A stretch of 20,262 nt of DNA, taken from the NCBI GenBank assembly GCA_903924805.1, contig CAIYCZ010000146.1:1-20262 (forward strand). The letters are read 5' to 3'. Positions 8,202-15,414 of this stretch are shown piece by piece. This DNA is from an uncultured delta proteobacterium (lineage in GTDB: Bacteria > Desulfobacterota > WTBG01 > CAIYCZ01). A program made the translations under genes and the position numbers. Under the pieces are notes generated by a model. That model ran no database searches, had not been told where the DNA came from, and saw only the letters and a list, made by a program, of their open reading frames with translations. Every line of letters starts with the position of its first letter. Within the stretch, counting starts at the first letter, position 1.

Positions 8202-10014
8202 TAATTCTAAACCGTTGGATGCATTTTTCTTCTTCTATTAATTTTTGATAATCCAACTGAAATTTTCGGCATGAAGCTTCATCGCGGGATGCTTCAGCTT
8301 TTTGTAAAAGACTTTTTGTTTCCTCCCTTTTCTGTTTTATTTTTTTTAATCTGATCTTTTGAATGCAATCCTCCAGTATCTTGGAAGGATTGGCACCATA
8401 GCCTGCTTTTAAAGAGATTGCAGCCGTGAGCTGTTTCAGGCTTTCATTATTGATATTATTCAGGAGTAGCGGGATATCAACAGATCCGTGCTCATGATAT
8501 ATCCGGCAAATCTCCCGGCCAATTTCCCTGAATACGGATACGGTGAACTCATCAAGAAATGAATGCTGTTCCACCGGGGAAATAATTTCAGGGTATACGA
8601 TCATAAGTTCAAGAATCAGCCGTTCGGCATTTTCTTCTGGAGAAAGCGGCTGTTCTCTATGGCTCATACCGTGATCGGCCCGCTCATCGGTGCGCAGTGC
8701 AGTGCCGCTTGAGGACTTTTTTATGTGCGAAACGATAAGGGTTTCACGAATCCCCAGACGCTGTGCAACCTTTTGCACATACAGATCTCGCTCAATTTCA
8801 TTTATAATATTCCTTAACACCGGAATCGCCTCCTCACAGGCGTTGATTTTCCCGCGGGTTGTATGGATTTGATGTTTTTTTATTATCTGTTCCAGAACAA
8901 AGTCTATAAGGGGTTCTGCTGCTGCCAGCAGCTTCTGGAAATCCTGTTCCCCACGCTCACGAATAAAGCTGTCTGGATCATGGCCCGGGGGCAGCGGTAT
9001 CATGCGGGGGGAAATACCGCTTTGCAAAAAGGGGCTCAGGCTCCGCACCATAGCCTTCTCGCCGGAACTATCAGAGTCAAAAACGGTTACGATATGTGGC
9101 GTATAACGCTTCAGGACGTGAATCTGCTGTTCAGTCAGCGCAGTTCCCAGGGGCGCAACAGCGTTCTTAATTCCGGCCTGGTGCAAGGTTAAGAGGTCAA
9201 AATAGCCTTCCACGACAATTGCTTCCTGCTGCTGTAAAATAAATTTCGAGGCAATCTGTACACCATAAAGATTGTGTCGCTTATTATAAATTATGGACTC
9301 GGGAGAATTGAGATACTTTGGCTCTCCGTTGTCTATAACTCTGCCGCCGAATCCTATAATGTTGTTTGAAATATTACAAATGGGGAATATTATTCTATCC
9401 CTGAATCTATCATAGTACTGATTATTCCCCTTCGCGATAACCAGCCCGACCTTGTGCGCCTGCAGCAATGGTATCTTTTTGCTTTTTAATACATTGTAAA
9501 GGCCGTCCCATCCTTCCGGAGCAAATCCCAGATCATACTCCTCTATAGTTGTAGGGCTGATCCCTCGCTTTTCTAAATACTGTTTAGCTTTTCTGCCTCG
9601 TCTATCATCAAGCAGGATATCGTGATAGTATTGAGCTGCAGTTTTATTAAGGTTGTATAATTCTTCTCTCTCACTGAGGTGTCTGCGTTGTTGCGGGGTA
9701 AGATCTTTCTCCGGCAGAGAAATGCCCTGCCGTTTGGCAAGCAGGCGAACAGCGCTCTGAAAGCCAATATTTTCATGCTTCATAATAAAAGCGAATACAT
9801 CACCACTTGTTCCACACCCAAAACAATGAAATATTTTTTTGGCTTCGTTGACAAAGAATGATGGCGTCTTCTCCTGGTGAAATGGACACAGTCCTCGGTA
9901 ATTGACGCCCGCTTTAGTCAGATTCACATAGTCTGCAATAACCGCTACAATGCTGCAGGATTCCCTTATTTCAGCTATTTTATCGTCGGGTATATAAATC
10001 GATAGGTCGTCCAA
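8194..10014 (-). CDS. dnaG: DNA primase DnaG
   Basis: DnaG makes the RNA primers for DNA replication and works with the DnaB helicase. The 606-residue protein has an N-terminal CHC2 zinc-binding domain with C43, H46, C64 and C67 (CPFH and CFGC). The catalytic core follows at about 120-370 and includes a TOPRIM fold with the acidic residues E269 (VVEGYFD) and D313/D315 (VFDSDSSG). The C-terminal region (about 450-606), which binds helicase, is poorly conserved and rich in helix. The start is TTG at 10014 with a weak AGGGA about 8 nt upstream; no ATG gives a full zinc domain. The gene lies between rpsU, with a terminator between them, and rpoD, the classic operon order. Confidence 0.97.
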   Translation of the reverse strand: MDDLSIYIPDDKIAEIRESCSIVAVIADYVNLTKAGVNYRGLCPFHQEKTPSFFVNEAKKIFHCFGCGTSGDVFAFIMKHENIGFQSAVRLLAKRQGISLPEKDLTPQQRRHLSEREELYNLNKTAAQYYHDILLDDRRGRKAKQYLEKRGISPTTIEEYDLGFAPEGWDGLYNVLKSKKIPLLQAHKVGLVIAKGNNQYYDRFRDRIIFPICNISNNIIGFGGRVIDNGEPKYLNSPESIIYNKRHNLYGVQIASKFILQQQEAIVVEGYFDLLTLHQAGIKNAVAPLGTALTEQQIHVLKRYTPHIVTVFDSDSSGEKAMVRSLSPFLQSGISPRMIPLPPGHDPDSFIRERGEQDFQKLLAAAEPLIDFVLEQIIKKHQIHTTRGKINACEEAIPVLRNIINEIERDLYVQKVAQRLGIRETLIVSHIKKSSSGTALRTDERADHGMSHREQPLSPEENAERLILELMIVYPEIISPVEQHSFLDEFTVSVFREIGREICRIYHEHGSVDIPLLLNNINNESLKQLTAAISLKAGYGANPSKILEDCIQKIRLKKIKQKREETKSLLQKAEASRDEASCRKFQLDYQKLIEEEKCIQRFRITP

Positions 10015-10316
10015 CGTAGTTCCCTATCTTAACAGGAAAATTTTAAAAACAGAGGTGCAACAAGAAGAGATAGTGCTTCGGTAGAAATGCTTATGAATGC
10101 CTTGGTTCCCAGAGAATTTTTAGATATCCCATTTTAACCGGCATAAATGAAAAGGTGTTCCGATCCCTCGCAGGGGCTTTAAATAGTAAAACAAAAAGGC
10201 CCTCCATTGGACCTTTTTGTTTTACCGGGGGTTAGCAATATACTGTTTAAAAACATGTAGATGGATTTTTTTGCCCGCTTTCTTGAACAAAGAATAGCAG
10301 ATAGTTTTATTACGCG
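10015..10316 (-). other. rpsU-dnaG spacer of about 300 bp
   Basis: No gene is evident apart from the terminator at 10186-10225. From 10136 down to 10029 one minus-strand frame stays open for 34 codons but has no ATG, GTG or TTG start. Its translation (…SLGTKAFISISTEALSLLV…) looks like a chance or dispersed-repeat ORF. No consensus promoter for dnaG was found, so dnaG is probably read from the rpsU promoter through a leaky terminator or from an unrecognised promoter here. Confidence 0.5.
10186..10225 (-). terminator. Hairpin terminator between rpsU and dnaG
   Basis: There is a perfect 14-bp inverted repeat, GTAAAACAAAAAGG at 10186-10199 and its complement at 10212-10225, with a 12-nt loop that can add two more pairs. 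The right side is T-rich on either strand. In E. coli the corresponding position holds terminator T1, which lets only part of the transcription reach dnaG-rpoD and so keeps S21 high and primase low. The same arrangement is likely here. Confidence 0.82.
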
Positions 10317-10507
10317 CTACATTGAACGGCGTAATTTCAGAGATCTCTTTCTTGCTGCCAATGCCTTTTTTTACGTTTTATGCTTGGTTTTTCAAAAAAT
10401 TGGCGTTTCCTTAGTTCAGAAAGGATACCCGCCTTCTCGCATTGTTTTTTAAAACGTCTTAAGGCGTTTTCAAATGGTTCATTTTCGCCAACTTTAATTC
10501 CTGACAT
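10317..10507 (-). CDS. rpsU: 30S ribosomal protein S21, with an apparent frameshift
   Basis: S21 is a small basic protein of the 30S subunit needed for initiation. The first frame reads MSGIKVGENEPFENALRRFK and continues through CEKAGILSELRKRQFFEKP, an unmistakable S21. At the run of seven A (plus-strand T at 10366-10372) the S21-like reading moves by one base. In the annotated frame the product ends at 10337 after 56 residues with an atypical tail (RHWQQERDL). Adding one A, or a -1 slip, restores KKKALAARKRSLKLRRSM and a stop at 10317, giving a 63-residue S21. A very strong purine-rich ribosome binding site (AGGGAGGGGGGG) lies just upstream. The frameshift may be a homopolymer error, a true mutation or, less likely, programmed slippage. 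The gene leads the rpsU-dnaG-rpoD unit. Confidence 0.9.
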
Positions 10508-10712
10508 TCATTCCCCCCCTCCCTTTTTAACTTTTCAGGAGAGTTTCAATTAGTTAATCAGTTTCCCATTTGGGGGATTGTTACCGTATCGGAGTTATAG
10601 AAAACTGTTTACCCTGCTCTCCCGAATGTAAATCATTTATTAAAAACAAATTAGTAAAATTTTAAAAAGCATTGATTCAATACCATGGTTATTTGGCAAA
10701 AAGTAGTCTAAA
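10508..10712 (-). promoter_or_regulatory. Long, structured 5' leader of rpsU
   Basis: From the predicted start of transcription near 10712 to the rpsU ATG there are about 200 nt without an ORF. Part of it can fold. CAGTTT/AAACTG arms at 10602-10607 and 10559-10564 enclose two small hairpins: a CCG/CGG stem with a 3-nt loop near 10583-10592, and CCC/GGG with an AAAT loop near 10565-10574. Flanking GTAA/TTAAC could extend the outer stem with a bulge. This could be an autoregulatory site for S21, but no known leader family was recognised. Confidence 0.4.
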
Positions 10713-10718
10713 CTATTA

Positions 10719-10746
10719 ATTATAGCTATTTTGTTTTCAATGTCAA
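10719..10746 (-). promoter_or_regulatory. Consensus sigma-70 promoter of rpsU-dnaG-rpoD
   Basis: On the minus strand a perfect TTGACA (10746-10741) is followed by a 16-bp spacer and a perfect TATAAT (10724-10719). It sits 38 bp after the ptsI stop and points at rpsU. Transcription should start near 10712. Confidence 0.8.
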
Positions 10747-10784
10747 CAAGTTAATATCCGTGCCTGCTAAAAATTTTTATCTAT

Positions 10785-12536
10785 TTAAAATTCCACGGGA
10801 AATTTTTTGTTTATCTCTTTTTTAAGCACTGTTTCTATTTCTTGAGCTGTGCTTAATTTAAATACTTCATCGATGAAATTCTGGCTATCCTTATAGGTAA
10901 GAGATCGTAAAACTCTTTTTACTCTCAGCAGCGCCATTACATTCATACTGAGTTCATCAATCCCAAGGCCTAAAAGAATCGGCATATACAGAGGCTCACC
11001 AGCCATCTCTCCGCACATGGATACGGTAATTCCACAATCATGAGCTGAATTGATAATATTTCTCAGCAGACGCAGTACCGCCGGATGAAGCGGTTCATAC
11101 AGATAGGATACCTGTTCATTAACCCGGTCAATAGCAAGGGAATATTGAATAAGGTCATTGGTACCGATGCTAAAAAAATCAACCTCTCTGGCAAGAAGAT
11201 CTGCAATGGTTCCAGCCGAGGGCACTTCTACCATGATGCCGATTTGAATATCCTGATCAAACGCCTTTTTTTCTCCCTTCAGTTCCTGTTTTACTTCATT
11301 AAGGATCTTCTTTATCTGCCTGACTTCCTCAATACCGGAAATCATAGGGAACATGATTTTCACCGTGCCGTATGAGCTGGCACGCAGTATGGCTCTGAGC
11401 TGCGTTTTAAATATTGATACTTCTTTCAGGCAAAACCGTATCGCCCTCAGTCCCATTACGGGGTTAATCTCCTCCGCCAGATCAAGCTGGGACATAAATT
11501 TATCACCGCCAATATCCAGCGTACGGATCGTCACCGGATTCGGGAAAACTTTTTCAGCAACCTTTTTATATAGTTCAAATTGTTCATCTTCTGACGGAAG
11601 TTCCTTTCTGTTAAGATAGAGAAACTCTGTACGATACAGACCAATGCCCTCTGCCCCATAATCTACCACTGAGGATAATTCTTCAATAATTTCGATATTT
11701 GCCAGCAGTTTAATGCGAAACCCGTCCTCAGTCTCTGCGGGAAGGTCTCTATATTTAAACAGCTCCATTTCAAGCTCATCATACTGGATTTTCTGCTGGT
11801 TATACTGAAGCAATTTTTCAGATGAGGGATGGATAATTACCACCCCATGTATTCCATCCACAATAATGGTGTCGCCGGTTTTAACCCGTCGGGTGATATC
11901 CTTTAACCCTACCACAGCCGGCATTTTCAGTGCCCGTGCTATGATGGCAGTATGAGATGTTTTACCGCCGCAATCAATGAGGAACCCGAGAACTTCATTA
12001 ACATTGAGATTTACCGTATCAGCAGGAGACAGGTCGTTGGCCACAATAATAATTGTTTCTTTGCTTTTTGTAATAATATCGCTCTTTCTTCCGGTCAAAT
12101 TCCGCAGAAGCCTCTTCTCAATATAATCGATATCGCTGGTTCGCTCCCTCATGTATTCATCATTAATCTCTGAAAGGTGCTTCCTTAGACCCTCTACTGA
12201 GTTTTTCAGGGCAAGCGCAGCATCAACTTTTTCCTGTTTAATGGTTTTAATAATATTATCCATTAAAACCTTGTCCTGGAGGAGCAGGATGTGCGTATCA
12301 ATAATATATTGAGCTTCCTTGAATTTCTTTTTGCTGACGTCTTTTTTTGCACTCAACAACTGCGCCCTTGATTCTTCAACCGCTTTTTTAAAGCGTTCAA
12401 TCTCAAAGTCAATTTCTTCATCCGTGGTAAGGTTATAATGGGAAAGCTCCAGATGGTCTCTATCAACCAGAAATACTTTGCCGATGGCAATCCCGGGTGA
12501 AGCAACTATTCCCTTAAGCAAATAATTCTTTTCCAT
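10785..12536 (-). CDS. ptsI: Phosphoenolpyruvate-protein phosphotransferase (PTS enzyme I)
   Basis: Enzyme I takes phosphate from phosphoenolpyruvate onto a histidine and passes it to HPr, in the cytoplasm. The 583-residue protein is close to E. coli PtsI (575). The N-terminal domain has the swivelling phosphohistidine motif GGKTSHTAIIAR with H195. The C-terminal TIM-barrel has RTEFLYL, DIGGDK, GTNDLIQYSLAIDR and the catalytic Cys508 in MCGEMAGEP. The ATG start begins MEKNYLLKGIVASPGIAIGK, as expected. No HPr or sugar-specific EII gene is in the window, so it may serve a regulatory PTS encoded elsewhere. It follows rsmI by 85 nt, with a candidate promoter between them. Confidence 0.97.
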   Translation of the reverse strand: MEKNYLLKGIVASPGIAIGKVFLVDRDHLELSHYNLTTDEEIDFEIERFKKAVEESRAQLLSAKKDVSKKKFKEAQYIIDTHILLLQDKVLMDNIIKTIKQEKVDAALALKNSVEGLRKHLSEINDEYMRERTSDIDYIEKRLLRNLTGRKSDIITKSKETIIIVANDLSPADTVNLNVNEVLGFLIDCGGKTSHTAIIARALKMPAVVGLKDITRRVKTGDTIIVDGIHGVVIIHPSSEKLLQYNQQKIQYDELEMELFKYRDLPAETEDGFRIKLLANIEIIEELSSVVDYGAEGIGLYRTEFLYLNRKELPSEDEQFELYKKVAEKVFPNPVTIRTLDIGGDKFMSQLDLAEEINPVMGLRAIRFCLKEVSIFKTQLRAILRASSYGTVKIMFPMISGIEEVRQIKKILNEVKQELKGEKKAFDQDIQIGIMVEVPSAGTIADLLAREVDFFSIGTNDLIQYSLAIDRVNEQVSYLYEPLHPAVLRLLRNIINSAHDCGITVSMCGEMAGEPLYMPILLGLGIDELSMNVMALLRVKRVLRSLTYKDSQNFIDEVFKLSTAQEIETVLKKEINKKFPVEF

Positions 12537-12573
12537 TACACATTATTCCTGTGAGTTTTTTATCGTTTTATTA

Positions 12574-12609
12574 ACTAAATTTAGTAGCACTTCAAAAAAG
12601 TACTGTCAA
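12574..12609 (-). promoter_or_regulatory. Candidate ptsI promoter with an overlapping palindrome
   Basis: On the minus strand TTGACA (12609-12604) is followed by 17 bp and TACTAA (12586-12581), a weak -10 box. A perfect 12-bp palindrome ACTAAATTTAGT at 12574-12585 overlaps that -10 and could be an operator. The -35 is exact and the rest is tentative. Confidence 0.4.
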
Positions 12610-12621
12610 TCCCTGTGTTGT

Positions 12622-13338
12622 CTAGTCCCTTTTGCCTTCCACAATAATAGTAATTTCTCCTTTAAGCTTTTTCTTTTCAATATGGTCTAATATGGTAGAT
12701 AAAAAACCATATAACTTTTCCTCGTATAGTTTTGTAATTTCTCTGCACAGGACTGCTCTTCTGTCTCCTAATATCTCTTTTAAATCCCTTATCGTGTCAA
12801 TAATCCTGTACGGTGATTCATAAAAAATAAGCGTTCGATCCTCGGAGCTGATTTTTTTTATAAAATTCTTTCGTTTGCCAGGCTTTGCCGGAAGAAATCC
12901 TTCGAATGCAAAACGATGAACCGGTAGCCCTGAAATACTCAACGCGGTAATTGCTGCAGAAGGTCCGGGAATGGGGATGACCGGGATAGATTCCTTTATC
13001 GCTTGACTGATAAGACGATATCCCGGGTCTGAGATTGCAGGCGTCCCTGCTTCAGACACAATAGCAACTTTTTTCCCTTCCCTTAATGCCTGTATAATAC
13101 CCGGGGTCTTTAATTGTTCGTTATGCTCAAAATAACTGGTCAGGGGCGTTTGAATGGTATAATGGTTGAAAAGAATTCTGGTCTTGCGCGTATCCTCGGC
13201 GCACACAAAATCAACTTCTTTCAACACGCGAAGTGCCCTGAGTGTTATATCTTCAAGATTGCCGATGGGGGTAGAAACTATATAGAGAATACCCTCGGTG
13301 AGACTATCAAGAGAGCCTTTCAGATCCTTTTCTGACAT
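12622..13338 (-). CDS. rsmI: 16S rRNA (cytidine-1402 2'-O)-methyltransferase RsmI
   Basis: RsmI methylates the ribose of C1402 in 16S rRNA using S-adenosylmethionine. The tetrapyrrole-methylase fold is clear: GILYIVSTPIGNLEDITLRA near the start, CAEDTRKTR, a VSEAGTPAISDPG loop at the cofactor site, IPGPSA, and FEGFLPAKPGKR. The start is taken at ATG 13338 (MSEKDLKGSL), with GGAGAG about 5 nt upstream. Longer in-frame versions read a non-conserved sequence through the divergent promoter region. At 238 residues it is shorter than E. coli RsmI (286) and lacks the extra C-terminal domain, as in many bacteria. asnB diverges from it, and ptsI follows downstream. Confidence 0.95.
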   Translation of the reverse strand: MSEKDLKGSLDSLTEGILYIVSTPIGNLEDITLRALRVLKEVDFVCAEDTRKTRILFNHYTIQTPLTSYFEHNEQLKTPGIIQALREGKKVAIVSEAGTPAISDPGYRLISQAIKESIPVIPIPGPSAAITALSISGLPVHRFAFEGFLPAKPGKRKNFIKKISSEDRTLIFYESPYRIIDTIRDLKEILGDRRAVLCREITKLYEEKLYGFLSTILDHIEKKKLKGEITIIVEGKRD

Positions 13339-13363
13339 ACGTCTCTCCGCAAGCAGCGTTAAG

Positions 13364-13390
13364 TGTTTGTGTTTGCACAAACATATCATA
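13364..13390 (-). promoter_or_regulatory. Inverted repeat and -10-like box upstream of rsmI
   Basis: TGTTTGTG-TTTG-CACAAACA at 13364-13383 is a perfect inverted repeat with 8-bp arms. It begins 1 bp past a TATGAT (minus strand, 13390-13385), which matches TATAAT at 5 of 6 positions. No good -35 pairs with it. The repeat could be an operator at the transcription start or a hairpin in the 5' leader. Confidence 0.4.
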
Positions 13391-13397
13391 TGCGAAT

Positions 13398-13426
13398 TTG
13401 ACATAAAAGGAATAAAAAGGTAAGGT
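13398..13426 (+). promoter_or_regulatory. Weak candidate promoter for asnB
   Basis: TTGACA at 13398-13403 is exact, followed by a 17-bp spacer and TAAGGT at 13421-13426, which is a poor -10. It is the only candidate on the plus strand in the divergent rsmI-asnB spacer and would give a leader of about 70 nt. Confidence 0.3.
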
Positions 13427-13500
13427 GTTGCTCGGTAATATCTTTTCAAACCTCTGTGCATTCAGCACGCTATTCAGCTTTTTCCCTGGGCAGTTACAAA

Positions 13501-15411
13501 ATGTGCGGTATTTGCGGAAAAGTGTACTTTGATCCATCAAGACAGGTGGCACCGTCTCTCATTACCACCATGGCCTCCGTATTGCAGCATCGGGGACCCG
13601 ATGACCATGGGGCCTTTGTTAATGGCCATGTGGGACTCGGGCATCAGCGGCTAAGCATTATTGATATTTCTTCAGCAGGCCATCAACCGATGACAAATGA
13701 GGATGAAAGCATCTGGATTATCTTCAATGGTGAAATATATAATTTTGAGGACATCAGAAAAGAACTTATAGCCAAGGGGCACTCGTTTAAATCCCACACC
13801 GATACCGAGACAATCCTTCACCTCTATGAGGAAGAGGGGACACACTGTCTTCACAAACTCAGAGGCATGTTTGCCTTTGCCATCTGGGATAGCCGTACCC
13901 AGCAGCTCTTCCTTGCCAGAGATCGGGTAGGCAAAAAACCGCTTGTATATGCCATAGCTGACGGTGCGCTCCTGTTTGCCTCTGAGATCAAATCCATCAT
14001 GCAGGATCCCACCGTAACAGCACAGGTCGATGGTGAAGCCCTTCATCACTATTTGACCTATCAATATGTGCCGAGCCCCTTGACCATGTTCCGGGGAATC
14101 AGCAAGCTTCCCCCTGCTCATTATCTTGTGCTGCAAAGGGGCACCATAACCCTGAACTCCTACTGGACTATTTCGTATGCTCAAAAGCTTAAGCTTCCCC
14201 GACTAACTGACTACACAGACTCCTTTATGGAACTGTTCACTGAGGCAGTTAAACTCCGGCTCAGAAGTGATGTACCGCTGGGTGCTTTTTTAAGCGGTGG
14301 CATTGATTCCAGCGCCACCGTTGCGCTCATGAGTCAGCTCATGAACTGCCCGGTAAAAACTTTTTCAATTGGTTTTGAGGAGCCCGAGTATAACGAAACA
14401 AACTATGCAGCACTGGTGGCAAAAAAATTCCAGACAGAGCACACAGAATTCATTGTCAGACCTGATGCCATCAGCATTCTGCCAAAGCTTGTCTGGCACT
14501 ATAATGAACCCTTTGCCGATCCTTCAGCCATCCCCACCTACTATGTTGCACAGCTTACCCGGGAGCATGTAACGGTTGCATTAAACGGGGATGGCGGTGA
14601 CGAGTCCTTTGCCGGATATGATCGCTATCTTGCAGACAGACTGGCCGGTTATTATGAAAAAATACCGTCTGTGGTGCGTGAAAACATAATAAAAAAATTG
14701 CTCAATATGCTGCCCCACCAGGAGAATCGGCGAAGTTTTAGCCGCAGGCTCAAACGCTTTATAAATGCCATTTCTGAAGGAGCGGAGCGACGCTATGTGC
14801 GGTGGCTCTGCTATTTTGACAATGAGATGAAAGCAGATCTGTATACCCCGGCCTTTTTGGAAAAAGTGTCTTCTGTGGATTCTGTCAATTTAATTGTTTC
14901 CCTGTATGCCCGGTCTGATGCAGCCAGTTTTTTGGATAAAACGCTGTTTGTAGATGTCATGTCCTATCTTCCCGATGACCTTTTAGTCAAGGTTGACATT
15001 GCTGCTATGGCACATTCACTTGAGGCCCGCTCCCCGTTCCTGGATCACAAGCTCATGGAATTTGCCGCTTCCCTTCCGCCGCATCTCAAGCTCAGGGGAG
15101 TCCAATCCAAGTACCTCCTTAAAAAGGCTTTTGCTCATCTGCTCCCCGACGAGGTTCTCTATAGAAAAAAGATGGGGTTTGGTGTCCCCCTTGATCGATG
15201 GCTGCGCAATGAGCTTAAACAGATGACCCGGGAGATTCTTTTGGAAAAAAGAACCGTTGAGCGGGGCCTGTTCAGAGAAAAAGCCATCCACCAGCTTATT
15301 GAAGAACATCAGACCAGACGGGCTGATCACAGTTACCGTATATGGGCGCTTCTTTTTCTTGAACTGTGGCAGAGGATGTTTATTGATAAAAGCGCTGTGC
15401 TGGGGATATGA
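13501..15411 (+). CDS. asnB: Glutamine-hydrolysing asparagine synthetase-type amidotransferase
   Basis: These enzymes release ammonia from glutamine and transfer it to a carboxylate activated with ATP. The start is fixed at ATG 13501 because the N-terminal nucleophile must be Cys2 (MCGICG); an upstream in-frame ATG at 13456 would bury it. The class II glutaminase domain (about 1-200) has HRGPDD, LGHQRLSIID and FNGEIYN. The synthetase domain has the PP-loop SGGIDSS at 265-271, LNGDGGDESFAGYDRY and LEARSPFLDHKLMEFA. At 636 residues it resembles the longer AsnB forms found in surface-polysaccharide clusters rather than E. coli AsnB (554). The glycosyltransferase gene begins 3 nt after its stop, so the two are one operon. 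Its role may be amidation of a sugar acid in the polymer, but plain asparagine synthesis is not excluded. Confidence 0.93.
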   Translation: MCGICGKVYFDPSRQVAPSLITTMASVLQHRGPDDHGAFVNGHVGLGHQRLSIIDISSAGHQPMTNEDESIWIIFNGEIYNFEDIRKELIAKGHSFKSHTDTETILHLYEEEGTHCLHKLRGMFAFAIWDSRTQQLFLARDRVGKKPLVYAIADGALLFASEIKSIMQDPTVTAQVDGEALHHYLTYQYVPSPLTMFRGISKLPPAHYLVLQRGTITLNSYWTISYAQKLKLPRLTDYTDSFMELFTEAVKLRLRSDVPLGAFLSGGIDSSATVALMSQLMNCPVKTFSIGFEEPEYNETNYAALVAKKFQTEHTEFIVRPDAISILPKLVWHYNEPFADPSAIPTYYVAQLTREHVTVALNGDGGDESFAGYDRYLADRLAGYYEKIPSVVRENIIKKLLNMLPHQENRRSFSRRLKRFINAISEGAERRYVRWLCYFDNEMKADLYTPAFLEKVSSVDSVNLIVSLYARSDAASFLDKTLFVDVMSYLPDDLLVKVDIAAMAHSLEARSPFLDHKLMEFAASLPPHLKLRGVQSKYLLKKAFAHLLPDEVLYRKKMGFGVPLDRWLRNELKQMTREILLEKRTVERGLFREKAIHQLIEEHQTRRADHSYRIWALLFLELWQRMFIDKSAVLGI

Positions 15412-15414
15412 GCA

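Noticed and set aside
10261..10452. A plus-strand open frame of 63 codons over rpsU
   Set aside because: The opposite strand encodes S21 clearly in two adjacent frames, so the plus-strand frame is a shadow.
13339..13461. N-terminal extension of RsmI by 41 residues
   Set aside because: The extension is non-conserved and covers the divergent promoter region. ATG 13338 has a good ribosome binding site and fits the family.
13456..13500. Upstream ATG for the amidotransferase
   Set aside because: It would place residues before the catalytic Cys2, which must be next to the initiator Met in class II glutaminases.
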